A stretch of 57,397 bases of DNA from an uncultured Lachnospiraceae bacterium (GTDB lineage: Bacteria > Bacillota > Clostridia > Lachnospirales > Lachnospiraceae), in the NCBI GenBank assembly GCA_900549665.1, contig URPH01000019.1:1-57397 (forward strand), read 5' to 3'. Below are positions 1-8,587 of this stretch, one piece after another; positions within the stretch are counted from its first letter, which is position 1; the number at the start of each line of letters is the position of its first letter. The notes under the pieces are model-generated. The model was not told where the DNA came from. It searched no databases and was given only the letters and a program-made list of their open reading frames with translations. A program made the position numbers and the translations under genes.

Positions 1-55
1 AGTCTTATCGTGCAAGCACGAACGACTTTTTGACCTTTTGACCCTGATATCATAT
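1..55 (+). repeat. Dispersed palindromic repeat, copy 1 (cut by window edge)
   Basis: This is a near-identical copy of sequences at 10257-10317 and 37222-37284. It has a short hairpin whose arms AGTC..TCGTGC and GCACGA..GACT enclose AA, followed by two similar TTTTGACC-type words and the tail CCTGATATCAT. All three copies are in the same orientation and intergenic. The left end lies outside the window, so the full length of this copy is unknown. Confidence 0.8.
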
Positions 56-94
56 CGTAAAGCAATAAATTTTACTCGATCAGGATGTGAAAAG

Positions 95-1030
95 ATGAAT
101 AAAACAGACATTTGCAAGATTGCAACAGATGATGATTTCATGGAAACAAAGCAACACGGGGACCGGCATTATCCATTTCAATTTTATAAAGAAGATATTT
201 CATGGTTTGATTTTTATTGCATTGACTGGCACTGGCATACGGAACTGGAGTTTATGTATGTGGAAACCGGAAATGTCAGGGCATGGATCGGGGATAAAGA
301 GGTGGAAATAACTGCCGGAAATGCAATTTTTGTCAATTCCAGGATCATGCATCGTTTCCAGTCCGAAGCAGATGCCTCTATTCCCAATTTTTTATTTATG
401 CCGGATTTTATTGCTGCCATGGACAGCCGTATTTATGAAAAATATGTCAAGCCGATTATAGACTCGACTCTGACATATCAGATTTTTGATAAGGAGATTG
501 GATGGCAGGCAGAGGCGATAGAGATGATCAGAAAAATAGTTGGAGTGCAGGAAGAAAAAGATTGTGAGCTTGCGACATCAGTCTGTATCCAGAGGCTGTG
601 GCTTTTGCTATATGAAAATGCGGATTTTCAGACCCTCAAAAAAGATACGGATAAATCGGCGATTTCTTTAGCAAGACTGCAGCTGATCATGCAATATATA
701 CATACCAATTATCAAAAGAACGTTTCACTGGATGAGATGGCGGACTATGCCGGGGTAAGTAAAAGTACGGTTTTAAATCTTTTCAGGCAATATCTGCATA
801 CATCTCCGGTCAGCTATATGATCAATTACCGCTTAAAGGAGGCCGCATGGCTGTTGTTAAAAACGGAGAAGAAAGTCTCTGTTATTTCAAAAGAGACAGG
901 CTTTAAAGGCGTAGATTACTTTTGCCGGACGTTTAAGGAATATTATCATATGACGCCGACACAGTATCGGGATAAGGCGAAGTCAGAGCATACCAAATAT
1001 AGCAGAGGGAAGAAAATTTTGGATAGTTGA
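95..1030 (+). CDS. AraC family transcriptional regulator with N-terminal cupin domain
   Basis: This 311-residue protein has a cupin-like sensor domain at about residues 40-110 (motif WHWHTELEFMYVETG, then a glycine-rich turn and IMHRFQS). The C-terminal AraC double helix-turn-helix covers about residues 190-295 (DEMADYAGVSKSTVLNLFRQ, then the family-typical GF..YFCRTFKEYYHMTPTQYR). The start at 95 is preferred over the upstream in-frame ATG at 38 because AGGA at 82-85 is well placed and position 38 lies inside the dispersed repeat. Such proteins usually sense a sugar or other small ligand and activate neighbouring genes. No transporter or catabolic operon follows, so the target cannot be told from here. 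Confidence 0.9.
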   Translation: MNKTDICKIATDDDFMETKQHGDRHYPFQFYKEDISWFDFYCIDWHWHTELEFMYVETGNVRAWIGDKEVEITAGNAIFVNSRIMHRFQSEADASIPNFLFMPDFIAAMDSRIYEKYVKPIIDSTLTYQIFDKEIGWQAEAIEMIRKIVGVQEEKDCELATSVCIQRLWLLLYENADFQTLKKDTDKSAISLARLQLIMQYIHTNYQKNVSLDEMADYAGVSKSTVLNLFRQYLHTSPVSYMINYRLKEAAWLLLKTEKKVSVISKETGFKGVDYFCRTFKEYYHMTPTQYRDKAKSEHTKYSRGKKILDS

Positions 1031-1061
1031 AAATAAAAATAGAATCTGTTACACTCATATA

Positions 1062-1075
1062 CAAACATACATTCG
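1062..1075 (+). promoter_or_regulatory. Possible LexA (SOS) box upstream of the Y-family polymerase
   Basis: The 14-mer CAAACATACATTCG matches the Gram-positive LexA consensus CGAACRNRYGTTYC at 11 of 14 positions, with changes at both conserved G positions and the last base. It lies 26 bp upstream of the start codon of a translesion polymerase, a typical SOS gene. The location supports the call more than the sequence match does. Confidence 0.4.
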
Positions 1076-1100
1076 ATTAGAAGGAGGATAAAGTGATATC

Positions 1101-2624
1101 ATGTCGGAAAAAACATACATTGCCATTGACCTGAAATCGTTTTATGCCTCCGTAGAATGTATCGAGAGAGGGCTCGATCCGTTAAAGACCAATTTAGTCG
1201 TGGCAGATGTGAGCCGGACGGAAAAGACAATATGTCTCGCGGTATCACCGGCGCTCAAAAAATATGGGATTCCGGGCCGTCCGAGGTTGTTTGAAGTAGT
1301 GCAGAAGGTCCGGGAGGCCAATATCCGCAGAGAAAAGCAGGCACCTTGTCACCGGTTTAGCGGGACATCCTTTGATGAAACAGAGCTTAACCGGTCACCG
1401 GAGCTTCAGATCAGCTATATTGCTGCTGCTCCGCGCATGTCCCGTTATATGGAGTACAGCACCAGGATTTTTGATATTTATCTGAGATATATTGCGCCGG
1501 AGGATATGCATGTATATTCGGTAGATGAGGTATTTATTGATGCGACCGCGTATCTGCATACCTACGGACTGACAGCGCATGAGCTGGCACTGCGTATGAT
1601 CCGAGATGTTTTGCGTGAAACAGGTGTGACGGCAACTGCCGGGATCGGCACCAATATGTACCTGTGCAAAATCGCCATGGATATTGTTGCCAAAAGGATG
1701 CCGGCTGACGAGGACGGTGTGCGTATTGCCGAGCTTGATGAGGAGTCATACCGGAAGCAGCTCTGGAATCATGTGCCGCTCACGGACTTCTGGCGTGTCG
1801 GGCCCGGATATGCCAAAAAGCTGAGAGAGGTCGGTATTTATACCATGGGTGATGTGGCGAGATGTTCCCTGGGAAAGGATACCGATTATTACAATGAAGA
1901 TCTTTTATACAAGCTGTTTGGTATCAATGCAGAGCTTTTGATCGATCATGCATGGGGATGGGAGCCTGCGACGATTGCTGAGATCAAGGCTTACCGTCCG
2001 GAGAAAAACAGTCTGAGCACAGGACAAGTGCTGCAGTGCCCCTATACGGCACAAAAGGCTAAGCTGATCGTGAGGGAAATGACAGATCTGCTGGTACTCG
2101 ACCTTGTGGATAAAAAGCTTGTTACAGACCAGATGGTACTTACCGTCGGATATGATATCGAGAGCCTGACCAATCCGGAAATCCGCCGCAAATATCATGG
2201 CGAAGTGACGACGGACCGCTATGGCAGACATGTGCCCAAGCATGCACATGGCACGGCCAACTTATCCTGTCAGACATCATCGACGAAGCTTATTATGAAG
2301 GCAGTTGAGGAGCTGTATGACAGGATCATCAATCCGGATCTTTTGGTACGTCGGATCACGGTTGTGGCATCGAGAGTCGTACCCGAAAGAGAGGCCGACC
2401 AAAAAGAAGTATTTGAGCAGCTCGATCTGTTTACCGATTATCAGGCATTGGAGCAGGAGCGGGAACAGGAAAAGCAGGAGCTTGACAAGGAAAAACGGAT
2501 CCAGAAGGCCATCCTTGATATCCAGAAAAAATATGGTAAAAATGCGGTATTAAGGGGAATGAATTTTGAAGAAGGGGCAACAACCAGAGAAAGAAACGGT
2601 CAGATCGGAGGGCATAAAGCATGA
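1101..2624 (+). CDS. Y-family (UmuC/DinB-like) translesion DNA polymerase
   Basis: This 507-residue protein starts with the Y-family catalytic motif AIDLKSFYASVE (metal ligand D10). The second motif, YSVDEVFIDAT, supplies D142 and E143. A helix-hairpin-helix/little-finger region follows, and the C-terminus is charged and probably helical (about residues 440-485). Family members copy damaged DNA with low fidelity and are normally damage-induced. It is longer than classic DinB (about 350-420 residues) and resembles the Firmicute UvrX/YqjW type. The stop overlaps the start of the YolD-like gene by ATGA, so the two are translationally coupled. AAGGAGGA at 1081-1088 serves the ATG at 1101. Confidence 0.92.
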   Translation: MSEKTYIAIDLKSFYASVECIERGLDPLKTNLVVADVSRTEKTICLAVSPALKKYGIPGRPRLFEVVQKVREANIRREKQAPCHRFSGTSFDETELNRSPELQISYIAAAPRMSRYMEYSTRIFDIYLRYIAPEDMHVYSVDEVFIDATAYLHTYGLTAHELALRMIRDVLRETGVTATAGIGTNMYLCKIAMDIVAKRMPADEDGVRIAELDEESYRKQLWNHVPLTDFWRVGPGYAKKLREVGIYTMGDVARCSLGKDTDYYNEDLLYKLFGINAELLIDHAWGWEPATIAEIKAYRPEKNSLSTGQVLQCPYTAQKAKLIVREMTDLLVLDLVDKKLVTDQMVLTVGYDIESLTNPEIRRKYHGEVTTDRYGRHVPKHAHGTANLSCQTSSTKLIMKAVEELYDRIINPDLLVRRITVVASRVVPEREADQKEVFEQLDLFTDYQALEQEREQEKQELDKEKRIQKAILDIQKKYGKNAVLRGMNFEEGATTRERNGQIGGHKA

Positions 2625-3040
2625 GTGAATATTATCCGGATGCACACCGGTATGACGATATCATCCATCTGCCTCACCACCGGTCGGTGAGCCGTCCTCA
2701 TATGACACTTCATGACAGGGCTGCCCAGTTTGCTCCGTTTGCGGCACTGACCGGGCATGAAGAGGCTATCGAAGAGACTGCCCGCCTGACTGACTCTGAG
2801 ATCGTGCTGGATGAGACTGCAATCGCCGCGATCAATGCAAAGCTTTATGAAATATCCCAAAGGCTTTCGGAAAAGCCGGTTGTATCCATCACATATTTTT
2901 GTCCGGATACACACAAAGAAGGTGGTGCATACTTAACAGATGTCGGTTTTATCCGCAAGATCGATAAAGAGGAAAAGGTACTTTTCATGGATAGCGGCAT
3001 CCGGATCCCGATGGACCGTATTGTGGAATTGTACATATAG
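2621..3040 (+). CDS. YolD-like protein, partner of the Y-family polymerase
   Basis: This 139-residue protein carries the YolD-family signature HDRAAQFAPFAALTGHEEAI near residue 30 and a C-terminal beta-rich half. In Firmicutes YolD-like genes sit directly beside Y-family polymerases and have been proposed to play a UmuD-like accessory role. The 4-base overlap with the polymerase gene supports that pairing here. The molecular activity of the family is not established, and no catalytic residues can be pointed out. Confidence 0.85.
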   Translation: MSEYYPDAHRYDDIIHLPHHRSVSRPHMTLHDRAAQFAPFAALTGHEEAIEETARLTDSEIVLDETAIAAINAKLYEISQRLSEKPVVSITYFCPDTHKEGGAYLTDVGFIRKIDKEEKVLFMDSGIRIPMDRIVELYI

Positions 3041-3076
3041 TTTCTTGTATTTTCTAAAAAAACTGATAACATAATA

Positions 3077-3096
3077 ATTATGATATCAGGGTCAAC
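3077..3096 (-). repeat. Fragment of the dispersed repeat (GACCCTGATATCAT tail, reversed)
   Basis: The tail motif of the dispersed element (GACCCTGATATCAT) appears here on the minus strand, without the adjoining hairpin. It lies between the YolD-like gene and the LysR gene. A weaker reversed fragment (GATCCTGACATCA) is at about 4797-4810. Confidence 0.5.
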
Positions 3097-3120
3097 CCGC
3101 TAAACAGGAGAAGATAGACT

Positions 3121-3999
3121 ATGGATCTAAGAGTCTTGCGATATTTTTTAATGGTTGCAAGGGAACAGAGTTTTACAAAAGCTGCAAGACAGTTAAATAT
3201 TACCCAGCCGACGCTATCCAGACAATTGGCAGCACTTGAGGAGGAGCTGGGTGTCCGGCTTTTTGACAGAGGCGGTCACAGCATCACGCTTACCAATGAA
3301 GGACTGCTGCTAAAACGGCGGGCTTTGGAAATTGTAGATCTGGAGGACAGAATTGTCAGTGAATTTAAAGGCGGCAATGCTTCGGTAGAGGGTATGATTA
3401 CCATTGGATGCGGAGAATTTATGGCTGTGGAGCTTTTAGCCGGGATCTGCAAAAGCTACAAAGAAAAATATCCGTTGGTAAGGTTTACCATTCATACCGG
3501 AACAGCAGATACAATTTCCGATATGATGAATAAGGGATTGGTTGATGTTGGTCTGTTTTTGGAGCCGGTTGATACGCAGGGGCTTGATTATATACGCATC
3601 CAGGGAAGTGATCACTGGGTTGTAACTATGAGAGCAGATGATCCGCTGGCTGCAAAAGAGGCCATTACCAGGGAAGATCTGTTGAAACTGCCGCTGATCT
3701 TACCGGAGCGCGCCAATATACGGAGTGAGCTTGCAAACTGGTTTGGAAAGGATTTTGACAGATTGAATATTGCATTTGTCAGTAATCTGGGAACCAATGC
3801 CGGTATTATGGCAATGCACGGCCTGGGATATCCGGTTTCCGTGGAGGGAGCGGCAAGGTATTGGAGAAACGATCTGGTTGTCCAAAAAAGATTGTATCCA
3901 CAAATTACCGTAAATACGGTCATTGCATGGCGCAGAAACATTCCTTATGCAGCAGCAGTCCGGTACTTTATCGATGAAATAAATGCCTCCTGGGCATAA
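3121..3999 (+). CDS. LysR family transcriptional regulator
   Basis: This 292-residue protein has a LysR winged helix-turn-helix at residues 1-60 (SFTKAARQLNITQPTLSRQL, then EEELGVRLFDR). The effector-binding domain of two alpha/beta lobes starts near residue 90. Length is normal for the family. RBS CAGGAGA lies 10 bases before the ATG. It is followed by a same-strand flavodoxin gene with a hairpin and T-run between them. The flavodoxin is a reasonable but unproven target, because LysR genes more often regulate divergent neighbours. The inducer cannot be inferred. Confidence 0.92.
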   Translation: MDLRVLRYFLMVAREQSFTKAARQLNITQPTLSRQLAALEEELGVRLFDRGGHSITLTNEGLLLKRRALEIVDLEDRIVSEFKGGNASVEGMITIGCGEFMAVELLAGICKSYKEKYPLVRFTIHTGTADTISDMMNKGLVDVGLFLEPVDTQGLDYIRIQGSDHWVVTMRADDPLAAKEAITREDLLKLPLILPERANIRSELANWFGKDFDRLNIAFVSNLGTNAGIMAMHGLGYPVSVEGAARYWRNDLVVQKRLYPQITVNTVIAWRRNIPYAAAVRYFIDEINASWA

Positions 4000-4053
4000 T
4001 TGATGATACAATATAAGTATTAGACATATATAAAAAAGAAATTTTATAATGGT

Positions 4054-4087
4054 TGCATAAGGTAAAATATCTTATGCATCTTTTTTA
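4054..4087 (+). terminator. Hairpin plus T-run between the LysR and flavodoxin genes
   Basis: An 8-bp stem, TGCATAAG (4054-4061) with CTTATGCA (4071-4078), is followed by TCTTTTTTA. It probably terminates the LysR transcript. It resembles the hairpin at 4838-4887 in its TTGCAT/ATGCA core and in lying shortly before the next start codon, so an attenuator is also possible. Confidence 0.6.
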
Positions 4088-4135
4088 TTAATACCAAAGG
4101 ATCAGAAAAATAAATTTTTTACAGGAGGAATTGTT

Positions 4136-4609
4136 ATGAGTAAAAAATTAGTTGCGTATTTTAGTGCAAGCGGAGTAACTAAAAAGGCCGCAGAAATGGT
4201 AGCAGAGGCATGCGGCGGCAGGCTGTATGAGATCGCGCCCAAGGTACCTTATACACAGGCAGATTTAAACTGGATGGATAAAAAGTCCAGAAGCAGTGTT
4301 GAAATGAGTGATAAATCCATCCGTCCGGAGATCGGCGGCGAGGAAATTTCTGTTGATGAATATGATGAAATTTTTATCGGCTTCCCGATCTGGTGGTATG
4401 TAGCACCTACCATTGTCAATACATTTTTGGAAAAATATGACTTCTCCGGTAAAAAGATCATTCTTTTTGCAACATCCGGTGGAAGCTCATTTGGAAATAC
4501 CGTAAAAGAACTGCAGCCATCTGCTCCCAAGGCCATTATTGTAGAGGGTAAGGTTTTGAACCACATGAGCAGACAGGATATCGTAAACTGGGTAAAAAGT
4601 GTAGAGTAA
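4136..4609 (+). CDS. Flavodoxin
   Basis: This 157-residue protein has a flavodoxin-type FMN phosphate loop near the N-terminus (YFSASGVTKKAAEMVAE). The family-typical segment GFPIWWYVAPTIVNTFLEKY is at about residues 82-101 and FATSGGSSFGNT at about 113-124. These stand-alone proteins bind FMN and carry electrons or reduce quinone-like substrates in the cytosol. AGGAGGAATTGTT precedes the ATG. It follows a LysR regulator, and a GNAT gene remnant begins 1 base after its stop. The substrate is unknown. Confidence 0.9.
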   Translation: MSKKLVAYFSASGVTKKAAEMVAEACGGRLYEIAPKVPYTQADLNWMDKKSRSSVEMSDKSIRPEIGGEEISVDEYDEIFIGFPIWWYVAPTIVNTFLEKYDFSGKKIILFATSGGSSFGNTVKELQPSAPKAIIVEGKVLNHMSRQDIVNWVKSVE

Positions 4610-4610
4610 T

Positions 4611-4790
4611 GTGGACAGAAGAGCACAGGGCTTTGGCGTGCTGCAGTTCAATGCAGTGGTGGCGACCAATCTTCATGCGCGTCATCTATATGAACGGCTG
4701 GACTTTGTACAGCTTGGCACCATACCGGGAGGATTCCGTATGAAGGATGGGCATTATGAGGATATCTGCCCATATTATCATGAACTGTAA
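4611..4790 (+). pseudogene. C-terminal remnant of a GNAT N-acetyltransferase
   Basis: The frame from 4611 to the stop at 4788-4790 encodes 59 residues resembling the end of GNAT acetyltransferases: LQFNAVVATNLHARHLYERL, then DFVQLGTIPGGFRMKDG and a final YYHEL. The N-terminal part with most of the acetyl-CoA fold is missing, and the upstream frame is the flavodoxin gene. No RBS or ATG is suitable. I read it as a decayed gene left by a deletion that joined it to the flavodoxin gene. Confidence 0.75.
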
Positions 4791-4837
4791 CAAAATGATG
4801 TCAGGATCAAAAGTTATATATAATAATTCTTGCATAG

Positions 4838-4887
4838 GATGGATAGTTGCATTAAAATAACGTTAGATGCAACTAACCATCTTTTTT
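4838..4887 (+). terminator. Long hairpin with T-run upstream of the hydrolase
   Basis: GATGGATAGTTGCAT (4838-4852) pairs with ATGCAACTAACCATC (4867-4881) apart from one mismatch, and CTTTTTTATT follows. It sits about 30 bases before the hydrolase start. It can end upstream transcription or act as a leader attenuator. Confidence 0.6.
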
Positions 4888-4918
4888 ATTGGGATGGTGG
4901 AAAACAGAGGAAAATAAC

Positions 4919-5662
4919 ATGACGATTTATGAGTATGGCGACCGGAGCAAGCCACACATACTTTTGATTCACGGCATGTGGATGATACATGAAATGATGC
5001 TGCCGTATGTGGATAAGTTAAGGGATGACTATCATATCATTGCACCGGATCTGACCGGACATGGAAGAGACACAGGCCGGTTTGAATCGGCACAAAAAGA
5101 GGCTTCGGAAATTGCAGACTGGCTTGTGCAAAATCAGATGACGGAGCTTGCGCTTGTTTTTGGAGCGTCGCTTGGCGGTGTGATTGCTATGGATGTGATT
5201 TCCAATGAAACTGTTTTACATACGCACTGTGCTGTTATGGAAGGAGCTTCCCTTACGCGTGTGCGTGGCGTGGAATGGCTGTTTCGTGCGATGTTCTGTG
5301 CCATGAAAAAGCATCCGGAGACAATTGCCAATATGTATGCATCCTTGCCGGAGCTTGATGAGGATGCGGGAAGGATGCTTTCGGATACAATGGCGCGCAC
5401 GGATAAAGAAATGCTTTCCAATCTTGTGCATAGCTGTAACAGTTATCCGTTTGAAACGCGTCCGCTTTCGCCGGAGCTGCAAAGACACCTGTTTTTTGAG
5501 TTTGGCAGTAAGGATTCACACCTGGTGTGCCGGAAGTCGATCAAAAAATATTATCCCGGAGCAAAGATCATAACGAGAAAGGGCTATGGACATTGTGAAT
5601 ATATGTTTACACACAGTGGTCAATATGCGGAATTGCTGAAAAGCTATATGGAGGAGAAATGA
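4919..5662 (+). CDS. Alpha/beta hydrolase fold protein
   Basis: This 247-residue cytosolic protein has the oxyanion motif LLIHGMW near residue 16. The nucleophile elbow is GASLGG with S84, a late acidic region is FGSKDSH, and the final histidine motif is GYGHCEY, so the catalytic triad looks intact. I chose the ATG at 4919 because AGAGGAAAA lies just before it; the in-frame ATG at 4889 falls next to the terminator-like hairpin. Family members hydrolyse esters, lactones or other bonds and the substrate cannot be deduced. The stop overlaps the next gene (ATGA), so they form an operon. Confidence 0.85.
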   Translation: MTIYEYGDRSKPHILLIHGMWMIHEMMLPYVDKLRDDYHIIAPDLTGHGRDTGRFESAQKEASEIADWLVQNQMTELALVFGASLGGVIAMDVISNETVLHTHCAVMEGASLTRVRGVEWLFRAMFCAMKKHPETIANMYASLPELDEDAGRMLSDTMARTDKEMLSNLVHSCNSYPFETRPLSPELQRHLFFEFGSKDSHLVCRKSIKKYYPGAKIITRKGYGHCEYMFTHSGQYAELLKSYMEEK

Positions 5663-6276
5663 TTATGAAACTACTATTATTGATGGGATTGATCGGTCAC
5701 ATATTATGTGGTGTTTCTGACTGTCTTCTGACCTATGCCCCCAATGGAAAGGTTAATTTGACGGATTTCAAGGATTATGAAAAATCCAGCGTATCATTTC
5801 AGGGGATGCCGTTAAAAAACCTGTCTCTTGCCATGGTGCTTGGTGTGATCGCCATGACGCTGGAGCTGTTTGGTTATACACAGCTATGTGATTATGTCAG
5901 AGGTTATTCCTCTGTTTATTACCGGATCATGTATGCGTCCGCGCTGGTTATGTTTATTTCCCTACCTTTGCATCATATTATCTGCTGTCTGTGCGAGTGG
6001 TTTTTTGTCAGACTCGGATTGACAAAGGAGGCCTTGAACAGTGTCTGGGATTTCTTTAAATGCACCGTGTATACAATGTATGTCGGCTATCTTGCCATGA
6101 TCGTATTTGCGGTTTCATTTCTGATCGTAGTAGTGACCGGACAGACAGATCTGCCCAGATGGGCTGCCATATTCAACCTGCTTCCGTTAGCCGTTGTTAC
6201 CCTGCCAACCAAGCTCCCTGCAAAGGCCAATGTGATCGGAGCAGTGATGTTTCTGGGACTTCTGTTTTTGATGTAG
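5659..6276 (+). CDS. Integral membrane protein (DUF6796-like)
   Basis: This 205-residue protein has about six hydrophobic segments, including LLLLMGLIGHILCGVSDCLL at the N-terminus and a final LPAKANVIGAVMFLGLLFLM segment. The opening glycine/cysteine pattern and overall layout resemble the uncharacterised family labelled DUF6796. That assignment is from memory of the pattern. It is coupled to the hydrolase by a 4-base overlap. No transport or catalytic motif was recognised. Confidence 0.65.
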   Translation: MIMKLLLLMGLIGHILCGVSDCLLTYAPNGKVNLTDFKDYEKSSVSFQGMPLKNLSLAMVLGVIAMTLELFGYTQLCDYVRGYSSVYYRIMYASALVMFISLPLHHIICCLCEWFFVRLGLTKEALNSVWDFFKCTVYTMYVGYLAMIVFAVSFLIVVVTGQTDLPRWAAIFNLLPLAVVTLPTKLPAKANVIGAVMFLGLLFLM

Positions 6277-6310
6277 GGCTTGATTCTCCCAACAATATGT
6301 GTTAAACTTG

Positions 6311-6343
6311 CACTCACAAAACCCTTATGGGAGTGGATTTTTT
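6311..6343 (+). terminator. Putative terminator after the hydrolase/membrane-protein operon
   Basis: CACTC (6311-6315) pairs with GAGTG (6331-6335), with a possible inner CCC/GGG pairing, followed by GATTTTTT. It is a short stem in the expected position downstream of the operon. Confidence 0.45.
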
Positions 6344-6359
6344 AGAGAATTCTTTTTCG

Positions 6360-6387
6360 CCACACAGTTTCTGCTGTGTGGTTTTTT
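6360..6387 (+). terminator. Hairpin and T-run in the leader of the MATE gene
   Basis: CCACACAG (6360-6367) pairs perfectly with CTGTGTGG (6374-6381), followed by TTTTTT. It lies only 15 bases before the MATE start codon. It may therefore act as an intrinsic attenuator, or simply be a second terminator of the upstream operon. Confidence 0.65.
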
Positions 6388-6401
6388 ATGTGGAGGATAT
6401 T

Positions 6402-7763
6402 ATGGATCAGAATTTTATGAAGGAAAAGAAAATACTGCCTCTGGTGATTTCCATGTCATTGCCCATGGTCGTTTCGATGGCAACCAATTCTTTATACAAT
6501 ATTGTGGACAGTTATTTTGTGGCAAAGATCAGCGAGGACGCGATGACAGCGCTTTCTCTGGTATATCCGATCCAGAACCTGATGACTGCGATCGGTGTCG
6601 GCTTTGGTGTGGGACTCAATGCAAAAATCGCTTATTTTCTGGGAGCAGGTGCGAAAGAGCAGGCAGACAAGGCTGCTTCAACCGGAATGCTTTTAAGTCT
6701 GATCCACGGCATTGTACTGATGGTGATCTGCCTTCTTGGAATGCCCTGGTTTTTATCTCTGTATACCAAAAATCAGGCGATCCTTGAGATGGGACTGGTA
6801 TATGCAAACCGGGCATTTTTATTTTCTGTGATTATCATGCTCAGTATTTCTCTGGAGAAGATTTTTCAGGCCGTGGGCAAGATGCGTGTTTCGATGATCA
6901 GTATGATCGCCGGCTTTGTCACAAATATTGTTCTGGATCCGTTGATGATCTTTGGCATCGGCCCGTTTCCCAGGATGGGTATGGCGGGTGCTGCATATGC
7001 GACAGGAATTGGACAGACGGTGTGTCTGCTTTGTTATTTCCTGTTTTTATATCTGGATCCGGTTCCGCTTACCTTTAGCAAAAAGTATATTTCAATGGAT
7101 GGCGGTCTGTTGAAGGGGCTGTATTCCATCGGTATTCCGGCCACCTTAAATATGGCACTGCCGTCACTTTTAATTTCTTCATTAAATGGTATTTTGTCGC
7201 CATTTTCAGACAAGTATATTCTGGTGCTTGGTGTCTATTACAAGCTGCAGACCTTTGTATATCTGACCGCAAACGGAATTATCCAGGGCATCCGGCCGCT
7301 TGTCAGCTTCAATTATGGTGCGGGAGAAAAGAAAAGAGTGGAACAGATTTACAGGACGACTTTGGCTTTGAGCGCAGGTGTTATGGCTGTCGGTACGGGA
7401 TTGTCACTTTGCATTCCGGGACAGATGATCGGTCTTTTTACAGCACAGAAGGATACACTGCAGATTGGTATAAAGGCATTGCAGATCATTTGCATCGGAT
7501 TTATACCATCAGCGGTTTCCGTGACCTGCTGTGGAGTTTTGGAGGCTTTGGGAAAAGGTGTGCCTTCGCTGCTTGTTTCGTCCTTAAGATATGTTGCTGT
7601 AATGATACCGGCAGCCTTTATCATGAGCCGCATCATTGGGGCAGAAGGCGTATTTGTGGCATTTCCCATAACAGAGACTGTGGCCGCGATAGCCGCATTT
7701 CTGATATACAGAAGCTTTTATACAAAAAGCTTTCAATACAATGAAAGCTCCGTTCAGGTCTGA
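6402..7763 (+). CDS. MATE family multidrug/toxin efflux transporter
   Basis: This is a 453-residue polytopic membrane protein with about 12 transmembrane segments. MATE hallmarks are the N-terminal LPLVISMSLPMVVSMATNSLYNIVD layout (shown in parts: SMSLPMVVSM, SLYNIVDSYFV) and, in the second half, GIIQGIRPLVSFNYGAG. The family exports drugs or metabolites using Na+ or H+ gradients. The start at 6402 follows GGAGGA at 6392-6397; a longer in-frame start at 6327 would run through the leader hairpin. Substrate unknown. Confidence 0.92.
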   Translation: MDQNFMKEKKILPLVISMSLPMVVSMATNSLYNIVDSYFVAKISEDAMTALSLVYPIQNLMTAIGVGFGVGLNAKIAYFLGAGAKEQADKAASTGMLLSLIHGIVLMVICLLGMPWFLSLYTKNQAILEMGLVYANRAFLFSVIIMLSISLEKIFQAVGKMRVSMISMIAGFVTNIVLDPLMIFGIGPFPRMGMAGAAYATGIGQTVCLLCYFLFLYLDPVPLTFSKKYISMDGGLLKGLYSIGIPATLNMALPSLLISSLNGILSPFSDKYILVLGVYYKLQTFVYLTANGIIQGIRPLVSFNYGAGEKKRVEQIYRTTLALSAGVMAVGTGLSLCIPGQMIGLFTAQKDTLQIGIKALQIICIGFIPSAVSVTCCGVLEALGKGVPSLLVSSLRYVAVMIPAAFIMSRIIGAEGVFVAFPITETVAAIAAFLIYRSFYTKSFQYNESSVQV

Positions 7764-7861
7764 TCTCCGAATATATATATTTTCATGAAAAGGCATCTTT
7801 TGTCATTGATATGGAAAAGAAATGAGTTTCATTTTTGATATAGGTGTTGTTGAAAAAAAGA

Positions 7862-7907
7862 AAGAGAAGTCAGTATCGAAAAAAGATACCGGCTTCTCTT
7901 AATTTTT
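7862..7907. terminator. Bidirectional terminator between the MATE and DUF4234-like genes
   Basis: AAGAGAAG-T-C-A-GTATC (from 7862) pairs with GATAC-C-G-G-CTTCTCTT (to 7900) with few mismatches. A-rich sequence lies on the left and AATTTTT on the right. It sits between convergent genes and can serve both strands. Confidence 0.75.
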
Positions 7908-7949
7908 ACAACTTCATACTGTGATGTCAATATCAGACCATTGGGATCC

Positions 7950-8378
7950 TTAACATCCCTTTGCATTTGCATCTTCGCAAATAGCATTCATTGTCTTGCA
8001 AAGCTTGTTAAAGTAAACAAACGGTCCGACAACGATACAAGATCCAAGTACATTCCACAGCCAGAAAGTAGATGCTCCAAAGTCGCTTTGGATTCCCCTT
8101 GCACGAGCCTCATCACCAACACGCTGTGACATCTTGTGCATCCAGACAATCGGATAGATACCAAGTGTCAACCAGGAGAATATAAAGGCCATCAGGCAGT
8201 AGTGCATTGTTTTCTTACCGTCACGTCTGGAAGCAATGGTATTTAAGTCATTTGTCATCTTGGTCAAAAAATAAATGCCATAAATTCCCAGAGTAATAAA
8301 GGAAAGTAAAAAGAATGCTACCATACTTCTGTCTGTCTTGAAATTCTGGTTAGCGGTTACATTTTGATTGTTCTCCAT
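7950..8378 (-). CDS. DUF4234-type membrane protein
   Basis: This 142-residue protein has three to four hydrophobic segments. The repeated pattern SFITLGIYGIYFLTKM and SWLTLGIYPIVWMHKM is typical of the small membrane family DUF4234. Between the segments are charged loops with NDLNTIASRRDGKK. The start at 8378 is preferred to the in-frame codon at 8399 because AAAGGAGA lies just upstream on the minus strand. Function unknown. It is a single-gene unit transcribed away from the lipoprotein cluster. Confidence 0.7.
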   Translation of the reverse strand: MENNQNVTANQNFKTDRSMVAFFLLSFITLGIYGIYFLTKMTNDLNTIASRRDGKKTMHYCLMAFIFSWLTLGIYPIVWMHKMSQRVGDEARARGIQSDFGASTFWLWNVLGSCIVVGPFVYFNKLCKTMNAICEDANAKGC

Positions 8379-8587
8379 ACTAAATTCTCCTTTGTACAAT
8401 TTTTATATTTCCCACCTTAACTCTATCACACTAAAAAGTAATTTGCAAATACAAAATAGAATTTCTATCCGGATTGTTTTTTTTCAATTTTTCCCGTAAG
8501 ATGTATTTATTCAGTTATATAATCTTGAAAATATATATGAAAGGTACGTGAAGCACAACAAATATAAAAAGTGAAAAGGGGATCATT

